From Maribacter hydrothermalis (GTDB taxonomy: Bacteria > Bacteroidota > Bacteroidia > Flavobacteriales > Flavobacteriaceae), in the NCBI RefSeq assembly GCF_001913155.1, contig NZ_CP018760.1, positions 2,418,001-2,482,000 of the forward strand: a stretch of DNA of 64,000 bases, read 5' to 3'. Positions 54,805 through 63,913 of the stretch are shown one piece after another. The translations under genes were made by a program, and so were the position numbers. The first letter of the stretch is position 1, and every line of letters starts with the position of its first letter. The notes under the pieces are model-generated. The model worked only from the letters and a program-made list of their open reading frames with translations, did not search any database and was not told where the DNA came from.

Positions 54805-56052
54805 CTATTTATGCTTATCAAAAACTAACTCCCCACTTTTCCAAACCATACAAGGTTTTAGATTTCCTTGGTTGTATAGAATGTCTTGATAATTATCGCT
54901 ATGAAATACGGCAAAATCAGCTAAAAGTCCCGCTTCCAATTTACCACGGTCATCCAATTTCAAAGCCGCCGCTGCTCTAAAAGTAATGCCTGCCAAAACT
55001 TCTGCATTCGTCAATTTTTCAAATGTTCCTAAAATACTGGCTTGTGTTAACAAATCGCCCATAGGTGCTGAACCAGGGTTGTGGTCACTAGCTATTGCTA
55101 AAGAAGCTCCTGCATTTAATAATTTTCGTGCAGGTGTAAAATCACATCCAAGTCCAATCGATGCTCCTGGAAGTGCAACGGCTATAGTATCACTTTTGGC
55201 CAATAATGCTATTTCCTTTTCAGTGCTTGCTTCTAAATGGTCGGCACTTATTGCTTTGTGATCAACAGCAACCTTGCTTCCACTTGTTGAGAATTGATCC
55301 GCATGAACGGTAATATCAAAATTCAGGTCTGTAGCTTTTGAAAAATATGCCTGTATATCATCAGCAGAAAAAGCACTTTGCTCTATAAAAGCATCCATGC
55401 GATGCGTTAGGTTTTCTTCTTTAAGAATGGGGAATAACTCATCAGAAATCATTTCCAAATACTCCTTTTCTGTTCCTTTAAAATCTTTAGGTAGCATATG
55501 CGCTGCAAGGCACGTAGAGATCAATTCTGGCAATGCTGTATTATTAGCTTCTTTAATAGCTCGAAGCATTTTTAACTCTTCTGGTACTGATAGTCCGTAA
55601 CCACTTTTTACTTCAATAGTGGTGGTGCCATTTTTTAGATGACGGTTTGCTCTTTTTATGGTGTTTGTTACTAATTCTTCCTGAGAAGCTTTTCTTGTTT
55701 GGGTAACGGTATCCCAAATGCCACCACCGGCATGTGCAATTTCTAAGTAGGTTTTACCTGCATTACGCATGGCATAATCTTTAGCCCTTGAACCACCAAA
55801 ACAAATATGGGTATGCGCGTCTACAAAACCGGGCATACAAACATGATTTCCTTTAAGTGTTATGGTTTCGGAAATTTGAGCAGTTTCTTTTAGACTTTCA
55901 AAATCCCCAATGCCAGTAATTTTTGAACCTGATATGATGATACCACCATCTTTGATTATTTGCAATTGACTATCTGTAAGCGCCCCCTTTAGCGGAAGGC
56001 CTGCCATTGTAATTATTTGCTTAAACGGACCTATTAATGTTGCTTTTTCCAT
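54805..56052 (-). CDS. hutI: Imidazolonepropionase
   Basis: A 415-residue amidohydrolase. The metal-binding HxH lies in MPGFVDAHTHICFGGSRAKD; later ligands sit in ISTCLAAHMLP, DITVHADQFS and IASDHNPGSAPMG. These are the specific marks of HutI, which opens the ring of imidazolonepropionate to give N-formimidoyl-glutamate. The typical AGGGI motif (HAGGGIWDTV) is present. It starts 4 bp after the hutH stop, so the two are tightly co-transcribed. Confidence 0.96.
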   Translation of the reverse strand: MEKATLIGPFKQIITMAGLPLKGALTDSQLQIIKDGGIIISGSKITGIGDFESLKETAQISETITLKGNHVCMPGFVDAHTHICFGGSRAKDYAMRNAGKTYLEIAHAGGGIWDTVTQTRKASQEELVTNTIKRANRHLKNGTTTIEVKSGYGLSVPEELKMLRAIKEANNTALPELISTCLAAHMLPKDFKGTEKEYLEMISDELFPILKEENLTHRMDAFIEQSAFSADDIQAYFSKATDLNFDITVHADQFSTSGSKVAVDHKAISADHLEASTEKEIALLAKSDTIAVALPGASIGLGCDFTPARKLLNAGASLAIASDHNPGSAPMGDLLTQASILGTFEKLTNAEVLAGITFRAAAALKLDDRGKLEAGLLADFAVFHSDNYQDILYNQGNLKPCMVWKSGELVFDKHK

Positions 56053-56056
56053 AATT

Positions 56057-57631
56057 TCAATATACTTCGAATTCAGTTGAAAATTTAGTTTTTAAAGAAA
56101 TGCTATGTTCTTTTTGAACCCTATCGACCACCTTCATAATAGTCTTATTCTGAATCATTTCTATTCCTTTTTCGATATCATTAGCGAAAATGCGGTCTTT
56201 TTGGGCAAACGCGACTTGTTCCCGAACGGCATTATGAACTTCATCTAAAAAAATACCAGATTTTAAAGGTTTTCTAAATTCAAATGCCTGGGCAGCGGTT
56301 AATAATTCAATAGCCAGTATTTTCTCAACATTACCTATTACCTGTAGTGCTTTTCTACCACCAATGGATCCCATACTTACATGGTCTTCTTGACCAAGTG
56401 ACGTAGGAATACTATCTGCGCTTGACGGAAAACAAAGTCCTTTATTTTCACTTGCCAAGGCGGCTGTTGTATATTGTAAAATCATGTAGCCAGAATTAAT
56501 TCCGGTGTCGTTCATCAATAGTTTAGGAACACCGGGACTATTTCCTTCCAGCGCTAAATAAATACGTCTGTCCGATATATTTCCGATTTCAGATGCTGCT
56601 AAACATGCGTAATCTAGCGCCATAGCTAACGGCTGACCATGAAAATTACCGCCACTAATTGTCAATTCTTCATCTATAATTACAGGGTTGTCGGTTACTG
56701 AATTTAATTCTACCTCCAATAATTCTTTAAGGTGTAGCCATGCGTTTCTTGATGCTCCATGTACTTGTGGTATACAACGAATGGAGTAGGGGTCTTGTAC
56801 TTTTTCACAGTCGATATGGTCTTCCATTATTTCAGAACCTTTCAATAATTTTTTTACCCGTTTGGCCACATGTATATTGCCTTTAAATGGACGTAAGGCA
56901 TGAAGTTCATTGTAAAAAGGTTTTACGGAACCTTGTAGGCCTTCAATCATCATAGCCCCAATAATATCAGCTTGGGCCAATAGCGAATGTAATTGTGAAA
57001 CAACTTTTACCCCATGTGCAGCTATAAACTGTGTGCCGTTTATTAAGGCTAAACCTTCTTTAGGACCAAGATTAATTGGTTCAAGTCCAGTTTTCTCAAA
57101 TAAGGATGCAGTAGTAATAATCTCACCTTTATATTCGACTTTGCCCATTCCAATTAATGGAAGAAATAGATGAGATAATGGTGCCAAATCTCCAGACGCA
57201 CCAACGGAACCTTGTGATGGTACTATTGGGATAGCATCATTTTCTATATGCCATAGAATTCTTTGTAATGTTTTTAAAGCAATACCTGAATAGCCTTTTG
57301 CTAAAGATTGCGCTTTAAGAATCAGCATTAATTTTGCTATATCGGTCTTTATTGGGTCTCCTACACCTACACTATGACTTTGTAGTATGTTGGTCTGCAA
57401 AATGTTAGTTTCAGATTTTGAAATCTTGGTAGTACATAATGGACCAAAACCAGTATTAATGCCATAAACAGGATGTCCTTTATCTACTATTTTCTGAACT
57501 ATTGTCCAGCTTTTTTCTATTTTCTCCTCAGTCTCTTTAGAAAGAATTACGGCTATTTTATTGGTTGATATAGCTATAGCTTTCCCGGCTGTAAGCCAAT
57601 CTTCACCTATTTTAAAAGTCTGTTTGTTCAT
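56057..57631 (-). CDS. hutH: Histidine ammonia-lyase
   Basis: A 524-residue lyase, first gene of the hut operon. The MIO prosthetic group would form from Ala-Ser-Gly at residues 145-147 (SQGSVGASGDLAPLSH). Other family blocks are YGINTGFGPL, LALINGTQFIAAHGV, SVTDNPVI and QEDHVSMGSIGGRKALQVI. It deaminates histidine to urocanate in the cytoplasm. The start at 57631 lies 84 bp from the divergent lysR-type gene, and a candidate LysR box lies between them. Confidence 0.96.
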   Translation of the reverse strand: MNKQTFKIGEDWLTAGKAIAISTNKIAVILSKETEEKIEKSWTIVQKIVDKGHPVYGINTGFGPLCTTKISKSETNILQTNILQSHSVGVGDPIKTDIAKLMLILKAQSLAKGYSGIALKTLQRILWHIENDAIPIVPSQGSVGASGDLAPLSHLFLPLIGMGKVEYKGEIITTASLFEKTGLEPINLGPKEGLALINGTQFIAAHGVKVVSQLHSLLAQADIIGAMMIEGLQGSVKPFYNELHALRPFKGNIHVAKRVKKLLKGSEIMEDHIDCEKVQDPYSIRCIPQVHGASRNAWLHLKELLEVELNSVTDNPVIIDEELTISGGNFHGQPLAMALDYACLAASEIGNISDRRIYLALEGNSPGVPKLLMNDTGINSGYMILQYTTAALASENKGLCFPSSADSIPTSLGQEDHVSMGSIGGRKALQVIGNVEKILAIELLTAAQAFEFRKPLKSGIFLDEVHNAVREQVAFAQKDRIFANDIEKGIEMIQNKTIMKVVDRVQKEHSISLKTKFSTEFEVY

Positions 57632-57681
57632 AGCTTTATCATTTCAATATTTTTATTAAAATTAATGACTATTTTTAATAC

Positions 57682-57694
57682 TTGGTAATATCAA
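57682..57694. promoter_or_regulatory. Candidate LysR-type T-N11-A box between hutH and its divergent regulator
   Basis: TTGGTAATATCAA is a 13-nt near-palindrome: TTG pairs with CAA and TA with TA, with one mismatch. It fits the T-N11-A rule for LysR-type regulators and lies in the 84-bp space between hutH and the LysR gene, 22 nt before the regulator start and about 50 nt upstream of hutH. Confidence 0.5.
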
Positions 57695-57715
57695 TTTTAT
57701 CATCAATCCATAACT

Positions 57716-58603
57716 ATGAGTAATCAAATAGAATTACGTCACCTTACTTATTTTTTGGCCGTAGCACAAGAGTTACATTTTAGAAAAGCCGCGGAAAAGT
57801 TGTTTATTTCTCAACCTGGACTCAGTCGACAGATAAAACAAATGGAAGATATTTTAGAAACCCAGTTGTTTGAGCGTAATAAGAAAAAGGTTACCCTAAC
57901 GCCTGCTGGTCATTATTTAAAGGCCGAGGTTGAATATATATTTAACCATTTAGAAAAGGTAGAGCGACAATTAAAACTAGTAGGTGATGGTAATAGTGGA
58001 GAATTAAGAATTGGGTTTTTGGGCTCTGCAATGCAAGAAGTAGTACCCAAATTATTATTGAAAATAAAGGAAAGGTATCCTAAAGTAAAAACATCCTTAG
58101 AAGAGTTAGCGAATTTTGCACAGGTTGATGCTGTTTTAAATGACCAACTAGATTTGGGTTTTGTGCGTGTTTCTCGTGTTCCTAATACCTTAGAAATGAA
58201 AACAGTTTTTACGGATACTTTTTCGTTGGTTTTGCCAGAAAGATATCCCATGCTTACTAGAGAATTTGATGGTATGGAACGATTTGCAAAAGAGGATTTT
58301 ATTCTATTTAGTCAGGCGTACAGTCCTTTGTATTATGATACAATAATGAGTATTTGCCAAGATGCAGGTTTTGCGCCAAAAATTTCACATAAATCTGTTC
58401 ATGCGCATACCATTTTTAAGTTAGTAGAGAACCATATGGGAATTGCAATTGTCCCTACATCTTTGCAAAACGGATTTCAAATGCGGGTTAAGTTTATTGA
58501 ATTAAAAGATATTCCTCAGCGTGCGGAACTATCGGTTATTTGGAAGAAAGAGCACACGAATCCGGTTCTTAAGAATTGTATGGAATTGCTTTTGGAAGGA
58601 TAA
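57716..58603 (+). CDS. LysR-family transcriptional regulator, probable hut regulator
   Basis: A 295-residue LysR-type regulator. The winged helix-turn-helix is at the N-terminus (IELRHLTYFLAVAQELHFRK, KLFISQPGLSRQIKQMEDIL). The C-terminal substrate-binding domain begins near residue 92 (GELRIGFLGSAMQEVVPKLL). It is divergent from hutH, the classical arrangement for a LysR protein that controls the neighbouring operon; the inducer would then be histidine or urocanate (inference). Proteobacterial hut operons use the GntR-type HutC instead, so this would be a different regulator type. Confidence 0.92.
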   Translation: MSNQIELRHLTYFLAVAQELHFRKAAEKLFISQPGLSRQIKQMEDILETQLFERNKKKVTLTPAGHYLKAEVEYIFNHLEKVERQLKLVGDGNSGELRIGFLGSAMQEVVPKLLLKIKERYPKVKTSLEELANFAQVDAVLNDQLDLGFVRVSRVPNTLEMKTVFTDTFSLVLPERYPMLTREFDGMERFAKEDFILFSQAYSPLYYDTIMSICQDAGFAPKISHKSVHAHTIFKLVENHMGIAIVPTSLQNGFQMRVKFIELKDIPQRAELSVIWKKEHTNPVLKNCMELLLEG

Positions 58604-58661
58604 GTTTTAATACTTATCTAACACAGAATGAGTTTTTGATAGGTTAATTTTACTTTGGTTT

Positions 58662-58737
58662 AGTGAAGAGTGAAGAGTGAAGAGTGAAGAGTGAAGAGTG
58701 AAGAGTGAAGAGTGAAGAGTGAAGAGTGAAGAGTGAA
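58662..58737. repeat. 7-bp tandem repeat, about 10.9 copies
   Basis: Ten perfect copies of AGTGAAG starting at 58662, plus six bases of an eleventh, then degenerate AGTGAAGG/AGAAG sequence. It lies 59 bp after the LysR stop and about 90 bp before the nitroreductase start. Such a perfect array is prone to slippage. It creates a false reading frame of SLFTLHS repeats on the minus strand. Confidence 0.95.
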
Positions 58738-58829
58738 AGTGAAGGAGAAGAGAATAGAAAATAGAGATAAGAAAAATGGCCATCAGCGTATTGCGAAATG
58801 CGCGCGGCGAACAAACAAACAACGAAAAT

Positions 58830-59384
58830 ATGATATTCGATATAATTAAAAAGAGGCGCTCCGTATTTCCGGTGCAATATAATGATGTCCAAATTGAGAC
58901 GGCAGATATTGAAAAGGTATTAGAAGCGGCTAATTGGGCACCTAACCATAAGTGTACGGAGCCTTGGCGATTTAAAGTGATTCAAGGTGATGCAAAAGGT
59001 AGACTTGGAACTTTCTTATCTAAAAAATATGAGGAGGTAGACCCAAGACCAAAGGCTATAAAAATTAAGAAATTACAGGAAAATCCACAAAGGGCTAGCG
59101 CTATAATCGCTATTTGTATGCAAAGAGATACAAATGAATCTTTACCGGAATGGGAAGAGGTTGCGGCAGTTGCTATGGCAGTACAGAATATGTGGTTGCA
59201 ATGCACCGAAATGGGTATTGGGTGTTATTGGTCTTCACCCGGACTCATAAAATACATGGACGAATTTTTGACATTAGCGGAAGGTGAAAAATGCCTAGGA
59301 TTTTTCTATATGGGTAATTTCGATGGCGAATTGAGCGACGGTAAACGCGGACCTATTGAAGCGAAAACCGAATGGATATCGTAA
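58830..59384 (+). CDS. Nitroreductase-family FMN oxidoreductase
   Basis: A 184-residue flavin enzyme; the ATG at 58830 opens on MIFDIIKKRRSVFP, the canonical start of this family, so I reject the 18 extra residues from 58776. FMN-contact segments are KKRRSVFPVQYNDV, EAANWAPNHKCTEPWRFKVI and GCYWSSPGLIKYMDEF. AAVAMAVQNMWLQCTEMGIG forms the dimer helix. Family members reduce nitro compounds, quinones or flavins with NAD(P)H. The tandem repeat about 90 bp upstream is at promoter/leader distance. Confidence 0.9.
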   Translation: MIFDIIKKRRSVFPVQYNDVQIETADIEKVLEAANWAPNHKCTEPWRFKVIQGDAKGRLGTFLSKKYEEVDPRPKAIKIKKLQENPQRASAIIAICMQRDTNESLPEWEEVAAVAMAVQNMWLQCTEMGIGCYWSSPGLIKYMDEFLTLAEGEKCLGFFYMGNFDGELSDGKRGPIEAKTEWIS

Positions 59385-59394
59385 TAGTTACACA

Positions 59395-59910
59395 TTAATT
59401 AAAAAAAGGAAATAGCGCATTACTATGCTCCCAAGCTTTTGAAATGAAGAGTCCTAAATAGACAATAGCGACCATAAATTTTAAAAAAGTACCAGTTAAA
59501 AAACCTAGAAAAGAACCAAAAGCCGCTTTTGTGGCGGTTTTTTTGTCTGCCTTATTCAGTAGTTCTCCAATCAAGGCTCCCACAAAAGGCCATATAATAA
59601 TTCCGAAGGGCCCTAGAATAGGGAATAGTAATGCAACTAATAAACCAACTGTTGTACCGATAACTCCAGCTTTTGTGCCTCCAAATTTTTTGGTACCTAT
59701 GGCGGGTATTACATAATCTAACCCAAAAACTATTAGAGCAATGACAAAGGTTATGCCTAAGAACGTCCAGTTCATAGCAATAGCGCTAGTAGAATATAGT
59801 AACAGTAAACCCACCCAACTAATTGGTGGTCCAGGTAAAACAGGCAAAAAACTACCTAAAATGCCTACTAACATTAATATAAAACCTAAAACTAATAAAA
59901 ATATATCCAT
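59395..59910 (-). CDS. DUF456 family membrane protein
   Basis: A 171-residue integral membrane protein of DUF456 (PF04306). Family marks are LMLVGILGSFLPVLPGPPIS at the N-terminus, FGLDYVIPAIGTKKFGGTKA, and FPILGPFGIIIWPFVGALIG. About five hydrophobic segments, with Gly-rich loops that suggest glycine-zipper packing. Function unknown. Convergent with the nitroreductase gene, 10 bp apart; divergent from the following lipoprotein gene. Confidence 0.92.
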   Translation of the reverse strand: MDIFLLVLGFILMLVGILGSFLPVLPGPPISWVGLLLLYSTSAIAMNWTFLGITFVIALIVFGLDYVIPAIGTKKFGGTKAGVIGTTVGLLVALLFPILGPFGIIIWPFVGALIGELLNKADKKTATKAAFGSFLGFLTGTFLKFMVAIVYLGLFISKAWEHSNALFPFFN

Positions 59911-60032
59911 TGTAAATAATGAGTGTTGCTGATAAGACTAATATAGGTTGCATTTGTTACATGATCATCCTTGAAACATAATTTTTTCAACTATAAAATT
60001 AGTTTAAACTAAATATTTAGTTATATTTGAGA

Positions 60033-61577
60033 ATGCGATTTAGTATAGTTATATTATGTATTATAGTTTTATCTGGTTGTGGACAACGAGTTAGTCCTTT
60101 CTTTAAGTATAATGAAGTGTTTTCTGATACTTACAATCACGTCATAAATGATTCCCTACAATTGCATCATAAATCTTTTGGCGATGTTAGATATGCCAAA
60201 ACAAAGGAAGAGCTAACAGTTGCAGTGAAAAAACGGAATAATCTTCAAAACGTTTTAATATATGGTAGAACTACTTCGGCTCCATTTTATGAATATTTTT
60301 TAGAAATGCCTTCTAAGCTTTCAAGGAAATTGAAAAACAGTAATGAAGATTTTTTAAGGGATACAATATTAGGTGGACATAAGTTTATATTTAAAGGATT
60401 TTTCTTAGATGGTTTGAATGCAAATAAGGATTTTGACCAAATTTTCAAAAATTTAATCGTTGGTGATGATTACAAAACCGACTTAGGTTCTTTTTACGAA
60501 GTTTTAAACTCGTTTAATAAATCAAATCGCTTTCTCAACGCACTTCGTGTAATAAGTCAATATCCTGTTTCTGGTAAAAATGAAGAATTTTTCAAATTGC
60601 AAATGGAATTAAATTATGCTTCTTTTTTAGGTCCTAATAATGAATATTATAGTCTATTACAAAAATGGGAAACAAGTTCAAGCAAAGATTCTATAGCAGA
60701 ACTTATTATTAAATACGCTATTGAAGGCAAAAAAAAAGCATCTAAATTTATTCTAGAAAACACTAAAGACGAAAGATTGGTGATGTTTAATGAAAATCAC
60801 TTTTATCCGAATCATCGAAAACTACTCATAGAATTATTGCCAGATTATAAGGAGTTAGGTTTTAAATATTTGGCACTTGAAGGTTTAGCTAATAATCAAG
60901 ATAGTCTTTTAAACTCCGGACATCCTGTTAAAACTGATACTGGTTATTATACTAGAGAACAGAATTATGCTGAGTTGATTAGGTTGGCTCAATCACTAGA
61001 TTTTAAGTTAGTAGGTTATGAGAGTTACAATGAAAATGAGGAAAGAGAATTGGAACAGGCAGAAAATCTTTATCGAAAAACATTTGAAATAGATAAAAAT
61101 GCTAAAGTTTTAGTCCTTGCTGGTATTGCACATATTTTTGAAACAGCAGATGTCAACGGAAAATTATGGATGGCCTCTATTTTTAAAGAAAATTATGATA
61201 TAAATCCTATTACATTTTCTCAAACTACTTTAAATCAGTATAAGAAACTAACAAATAGTTTGTCAATTTTGAGTAGTGAAAATTTTGAAGAAGGATTTAA
61301 AACGACTGATTACTTTATCTTGAATAATATGGATATGCGTGAAATAAAAGGGAATTTTTCATATAATAATAAGTATTCTAAACCTATTCAATTAGCGCTA
61401 TTTGATAATTCGGAGTTTAAAACAAACCTAAGTTTTTTTAATAAGGTTCCTATTAAGAGTTACTTGCTTTTGCCCGGTGAAAACTTTAATACTACAATTA
61501 AAATCGAAAATACTAGAATGTTAATTTTTGATGAAGAAGGTAAAGTTTTAGAAAATCGTAAGGTTGAAAAAAATTAA
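60033..61577 (+). CDS. Lipoprotein with Tiki/EreA/ChaN-like domain
   Basis: A 514-residue lipoprotein (MRFSIVILCIIVLSGCGQRV, lipobox LSGC); ATG 60033 is preferred to TTG 60027. The N-terminal 240 residues have no family I know. Residues about 250-380 resemble the Tiki/TraB/EreA/ChaN superfamily: MFNENHFYPNHRKLLIEL (ExH-like motif at 254-256), GFKYLALEGLANNQDSL, GYYTREQNYAELIRLAQSLD and a late LAGIAHIFE with the second histidine. Members include metalloproteases and erythromycin esterases, so a hydrolase is possible. The C-terminal 130 residues look like a beta-rich binding domain. It is single-gene. Confidence 0.6.
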   Translation: MRFSIVILCIIVLSGCGQRVSPFFKYNEVFSDTYNHVINDSLQLHHKSFGDVRYAKTKEELTVAVKKRNNLQNVLIYGRTTSAPFYEYFLEMPSKLSRKLKNSNEDFLRDTILGGHKFIFKGFFLDGLNANKDFDQIFKNLIVGDDYKTDLGSFYEVLNSFNKSNRFLNALRVISQYPVSGKNEEFFKLQMELNYASFLGPNNEYYSLLQKWETSSSKDSIAELIIKYAIEGKKKASKFILENTKDERLVMFNENHFYPNHRKLLIELLPDYKELGFKYLALEGLANNQDSLLNSGHPVKTDTGYYTREQNYAELIRLAQSLDFKLVGYESYNENEERELEQAENLYRKTFEIDKNAKVLVLAGIAHIFETADVNGKLWMASIFKENYDINPITFSQTTLNQYKKLTNSLSILSSENFEEGFKTTDYFILNNMDMREIKGNFSYNNKYSKPIQLALFDNSEFKTNLSFFNKVPIKSYLLLPGENFNTTIKIENTRMLIFDEEGKVLENRKVEKN

Positions 61578-61627
61578 AATTTACTAAAGCACCATATATT
61601 AATTGAATCACTTAAAAAAAGTAAATA

Positions 61628-61990
61628 ATGAAACAGTTGACTAAAGCAGAGGAAGAGGTGATGATTATCTTATGGGAATTACAAAAATGTAATGTGGCCT
61701 CCATCATTGAAAAATTACCCGAACCTAAACCTGCCTATAATACCGTATCTACCATAGTTAGAATTTTAGAAAGTAAAGGTTTTGTAGATCACGAGCAAGA
61801 GGGGAAAGGGTATTTGTATTTTCCTTTAGTGATGAAGTCCGATTATAGTAACCAGTCCATCAATAAATTGGTAGACGGCTATTTTCAAGGTTCATTTAAA
61901 AGTATGGTGTCATTTTTCATGAAGAAGAATGATATGAGCCTGTCGGAATTGGAGTCGATATTAAAAGAAATTAAAAAGGAAAAACCATGA
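61628..61990 (+). CDS. BlaI/MecI/CopY-family transcriptional repressor
   Basis: A 120-residue winged-helix repressor. LTKAEEEVMIILWELQKCNV and YNTVSTIVRILESKGFVDHE are the classic BlaI DNA-binding helices; GKGYLYFPLVMKSDY is the wing and start of the dimerisation domain. In the beta-lactamase system BlaI is cleaved by, or on signal from, an M56 peptidase. That partner overlaps this gene by 4 nt (ATGA). No beta-lactamase gene is nearby, so the targets are unknown. Confidence 0.93.
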   Translation: MKQLTKAEEEVMIILWELQKCNVASIIEKLPEPKPAYNTVSTIVRILESKGFVDHEQEGKGYLYFPLVMKSDYSNQSINKLVDGYFQGSFKSMVSFFMKKNDMSLSELESILKEIKKEKP

Positions 61991-63828
61991 TACAATATAT
62001 TTTGGAGTGCATCGCTTTTCAACTTCTTTTCTTGGTTATTTATGACTTTTTTCTAAAGAAGGAGACCTTTTTTCAATGGAACAGAGTCTATTTACTAGGA
62101 ACGTTTGTATTGTCCTTGATTTTACCTTGGGTAAAAATAGAAGCTTTTAAGCAGCAAGTACCACAAACATTTGTTCAATATCCTGAGTATTTATGGGGAT
62201 TGCAAAATGTAAAGGTTGTAGTGCCCGTTGAAGAAACTTCTAGCTGGGACCTTACTTGGCAAGAAGGTATTTTTTATGGCGGAATGTTAGTGGCAATGTT
62301 GTTATTCGGATTAAAGATTAGACAGCTGTATCTTTTAAGAAAGAGCGGGGAGAAGGTTGTATACCCCTTGTTCACCCAAATAGTTATAGCAAACAGTTGC
62401 ATTGCTTTTTCATTCTTTAAATCCATTTTTATTGGTGACCATGTATTAAAAATGAAGCATGACACCATAATTGAACATGAATTGGTACATATAAAACAAG
62501 GGCATACGTACGATTTGTTGTTCTTTGAGCTTATGCGAATTGTAGGCTGGTTTAATCCGCTAGTATACGTATATCAAAATCGTATTTCAGAAGTTCATGA
62601 ATTTATTGCCGATTCCCATGTTTCTAAAGCGCATAAAACGGAGCACTACGAGCAGTTATTGTCTCAGGTTTTTCAGACCGAACATATATCATTCATCAAT
62701 CAATTTTTTACACAATCATTAATCAAAAAACGAATAGTCATGTTACAAAAATCAAAATCAAAAAAAGTTTGGCAGTTGAAGTATTTACTGTTAGTGCCCA
62801 TGGTGTTAGGGATGTTGTTGTATAGTTCGTGTGAATTAGATAAAACTTCTTCTGATAGTCAAGAATCTTTAAAAAGTGATGAGTTATTAATAACGGAAGT
62901 AAAGGCGGATATAGAAGAAAATAATATTGACTTAGATTTTTTAGAAACCTCCGGTTTAGCAGAAAAATATAATAACCCATCAGAAACACTCACTAAACAT
63001 GAATTTTTTCTATATGAATTAGTGCAAGGTGAAATATTCGAGCTAGTAAGTAAAGGGTATACAAAGGAACATCCGGAAGAGGAACCTTTGAATATAGCAT
63101 TTATGTTGCCTTCTTCTGAACGATATGATAGCTTTATCAGAGGGAAAGAAACTTTTAAATTGATAGATAAGAAGTTAAAAACATCAGTTGCATCATATGG
63201 AAAGGTTATTGCCTATTATGACAACACTTTGGAATTTTATCCGTCAGATTACAAAGAATTTGTAGTAGCGAATACCAAAGAATTAGATGCTGGTGAAATT
63301 AAGAAATTTAATGAATTGTTGGCTAGCTTAGAAAATGAGCCCGACTACTTAACGAGTATTATTCTTCATGATGATACAAATTCGTTTTTAATTGGTACGA
63401 ACAATAAAGATTTAATTGGAAGTAAAGAATCATATGGAGTTCAGTTTGTTACAGAAAAGGTTTATGGCGAACTAAATAGTGTTGATGTTGCTTTCGCTGT
63501 GGTAGATGAGACTCCAATTTTCCCTGGCTGTGAAGATGCTGCTGATAAACGCACTTGTTTCAATGATAAAATACAATTACATATCAGTAAAAATTTTAAT
63601 TACCCACAGGCGGCACAAGATGCCAACATAGAGGGGCGAGTAAGTACTATGTTCATCATTTCTTCAGAAGGTACTATTGAAAATATTAAAATGCGCGGTC
63701 CTGATAAATTGTTAGAAGATGAGGTGGAACGCATTATTAAACGGTTGCCAAAAATGACTCCTGGAAAACATAAAGGCAAAGCAGTTAATGTGCCTTTTTC
63801 TATTCCTATAAATTTTAAATTGCAGTAG
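61987..63828 (+). CDS. M56 (BlaR1-like) membrane metallopeptidase with C-terminal TonB domain
   Basis: A 613-residue protein. Hydrophobic segments lie at about 2-18, 35-50 and 95-115. The zinc motif HELVH is at residues 164-168 (IIEHELVHIKQGHTYDLLFF), followed by GWFNPLVYVYQNRISEVHEF and DSHVSK, with the third ligand in EFIAD. A further membrane segment (YLLLVPMVLGMLLYSSCELD) ends near 280. A long acidic periplasmic part follows, and the last 90 residues are a TonB C-terminal domain (NIEGRVSTMFIISSEGTIEN, KAVNVPFSIPINFKL). This M56-TonB fusion is frequent in Bacteroidota. It probably senses an envelope signal and controls BlaI by proteolysis. Confidence 0.92.
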   Translation: MIQYILECIAFQLLFLVIYDFFLKKETFFQWNRVYLLGTFVLSLILPWVKIEAFKQQVPQTFVQYPEYLWGLQNVKVVVPVEETSSWDLTWQEGIFYGGMLVAMLLFGLKIRQLYLLRKSGEKVVYPLFTQIVIANSCIAFSFFKSIFIGDHVLKMKHDTIIEHELVHIKQGHTYDLLFFELMRIVGWFNPLVYVYQNRISEVHEFIADSHVSKAHKTEHYEQLLSQVFQTEHISFINQFFTQSLIKKRIVMLQKSKSKKVWQLKYLLLVPMVLGMLLYSSCELDKTSSDSQESLKSDELLITEVKADIEENNIDLDFLETSGLAEKYNNPSETLTKHEFFLYELVQGEIFELVSKGYTKEHPEEEPLNIAFMLPSSERYDSFIRGKETFKLIDKKLKTSVASYGKVIAYYDNTLEFYPSDYKEFVVANTKELDAGEIKKFNELLASLENEPDYLTSIILHDDTNSFLIGTNNKDLIGSKESYGVQFVTEKVYGELNSVDVAFAVVDETPIFPGCEDAADKRTCFNDKIQLHISKNFNYPQAAQDANIEGRVSTMFIISSEGTIENIKMRGPDKLLEDEVERIIKRLPKMTPGKHKGKAVNVPFSIPINFKLQ

Positions 63829-63913
63829 ATTAAGAATTGGCAATAAACATCTTTGCGAACGGAGTTTAGCAATCTATTTATTAGAAAACCATAAGAATAA
63901 ATTGTCATTGATA

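Noticed and set aside
58607..58892. Two minus-strand ORFs with SLFTLHS repeats
   Set aside because: They are artefacts of the 7-bp tandem array, which is open in several frames; no start context or family match.
60022..60029. TATATTTG, a perfect -7 box before the Tiki-like lipoprotein
   Set aside because: It lies 3 nt before the chosen ATG, so transcription would begin inside or after the start codon, and there is no -33 partner. Chance match in A/T-rich DNA is likelier.
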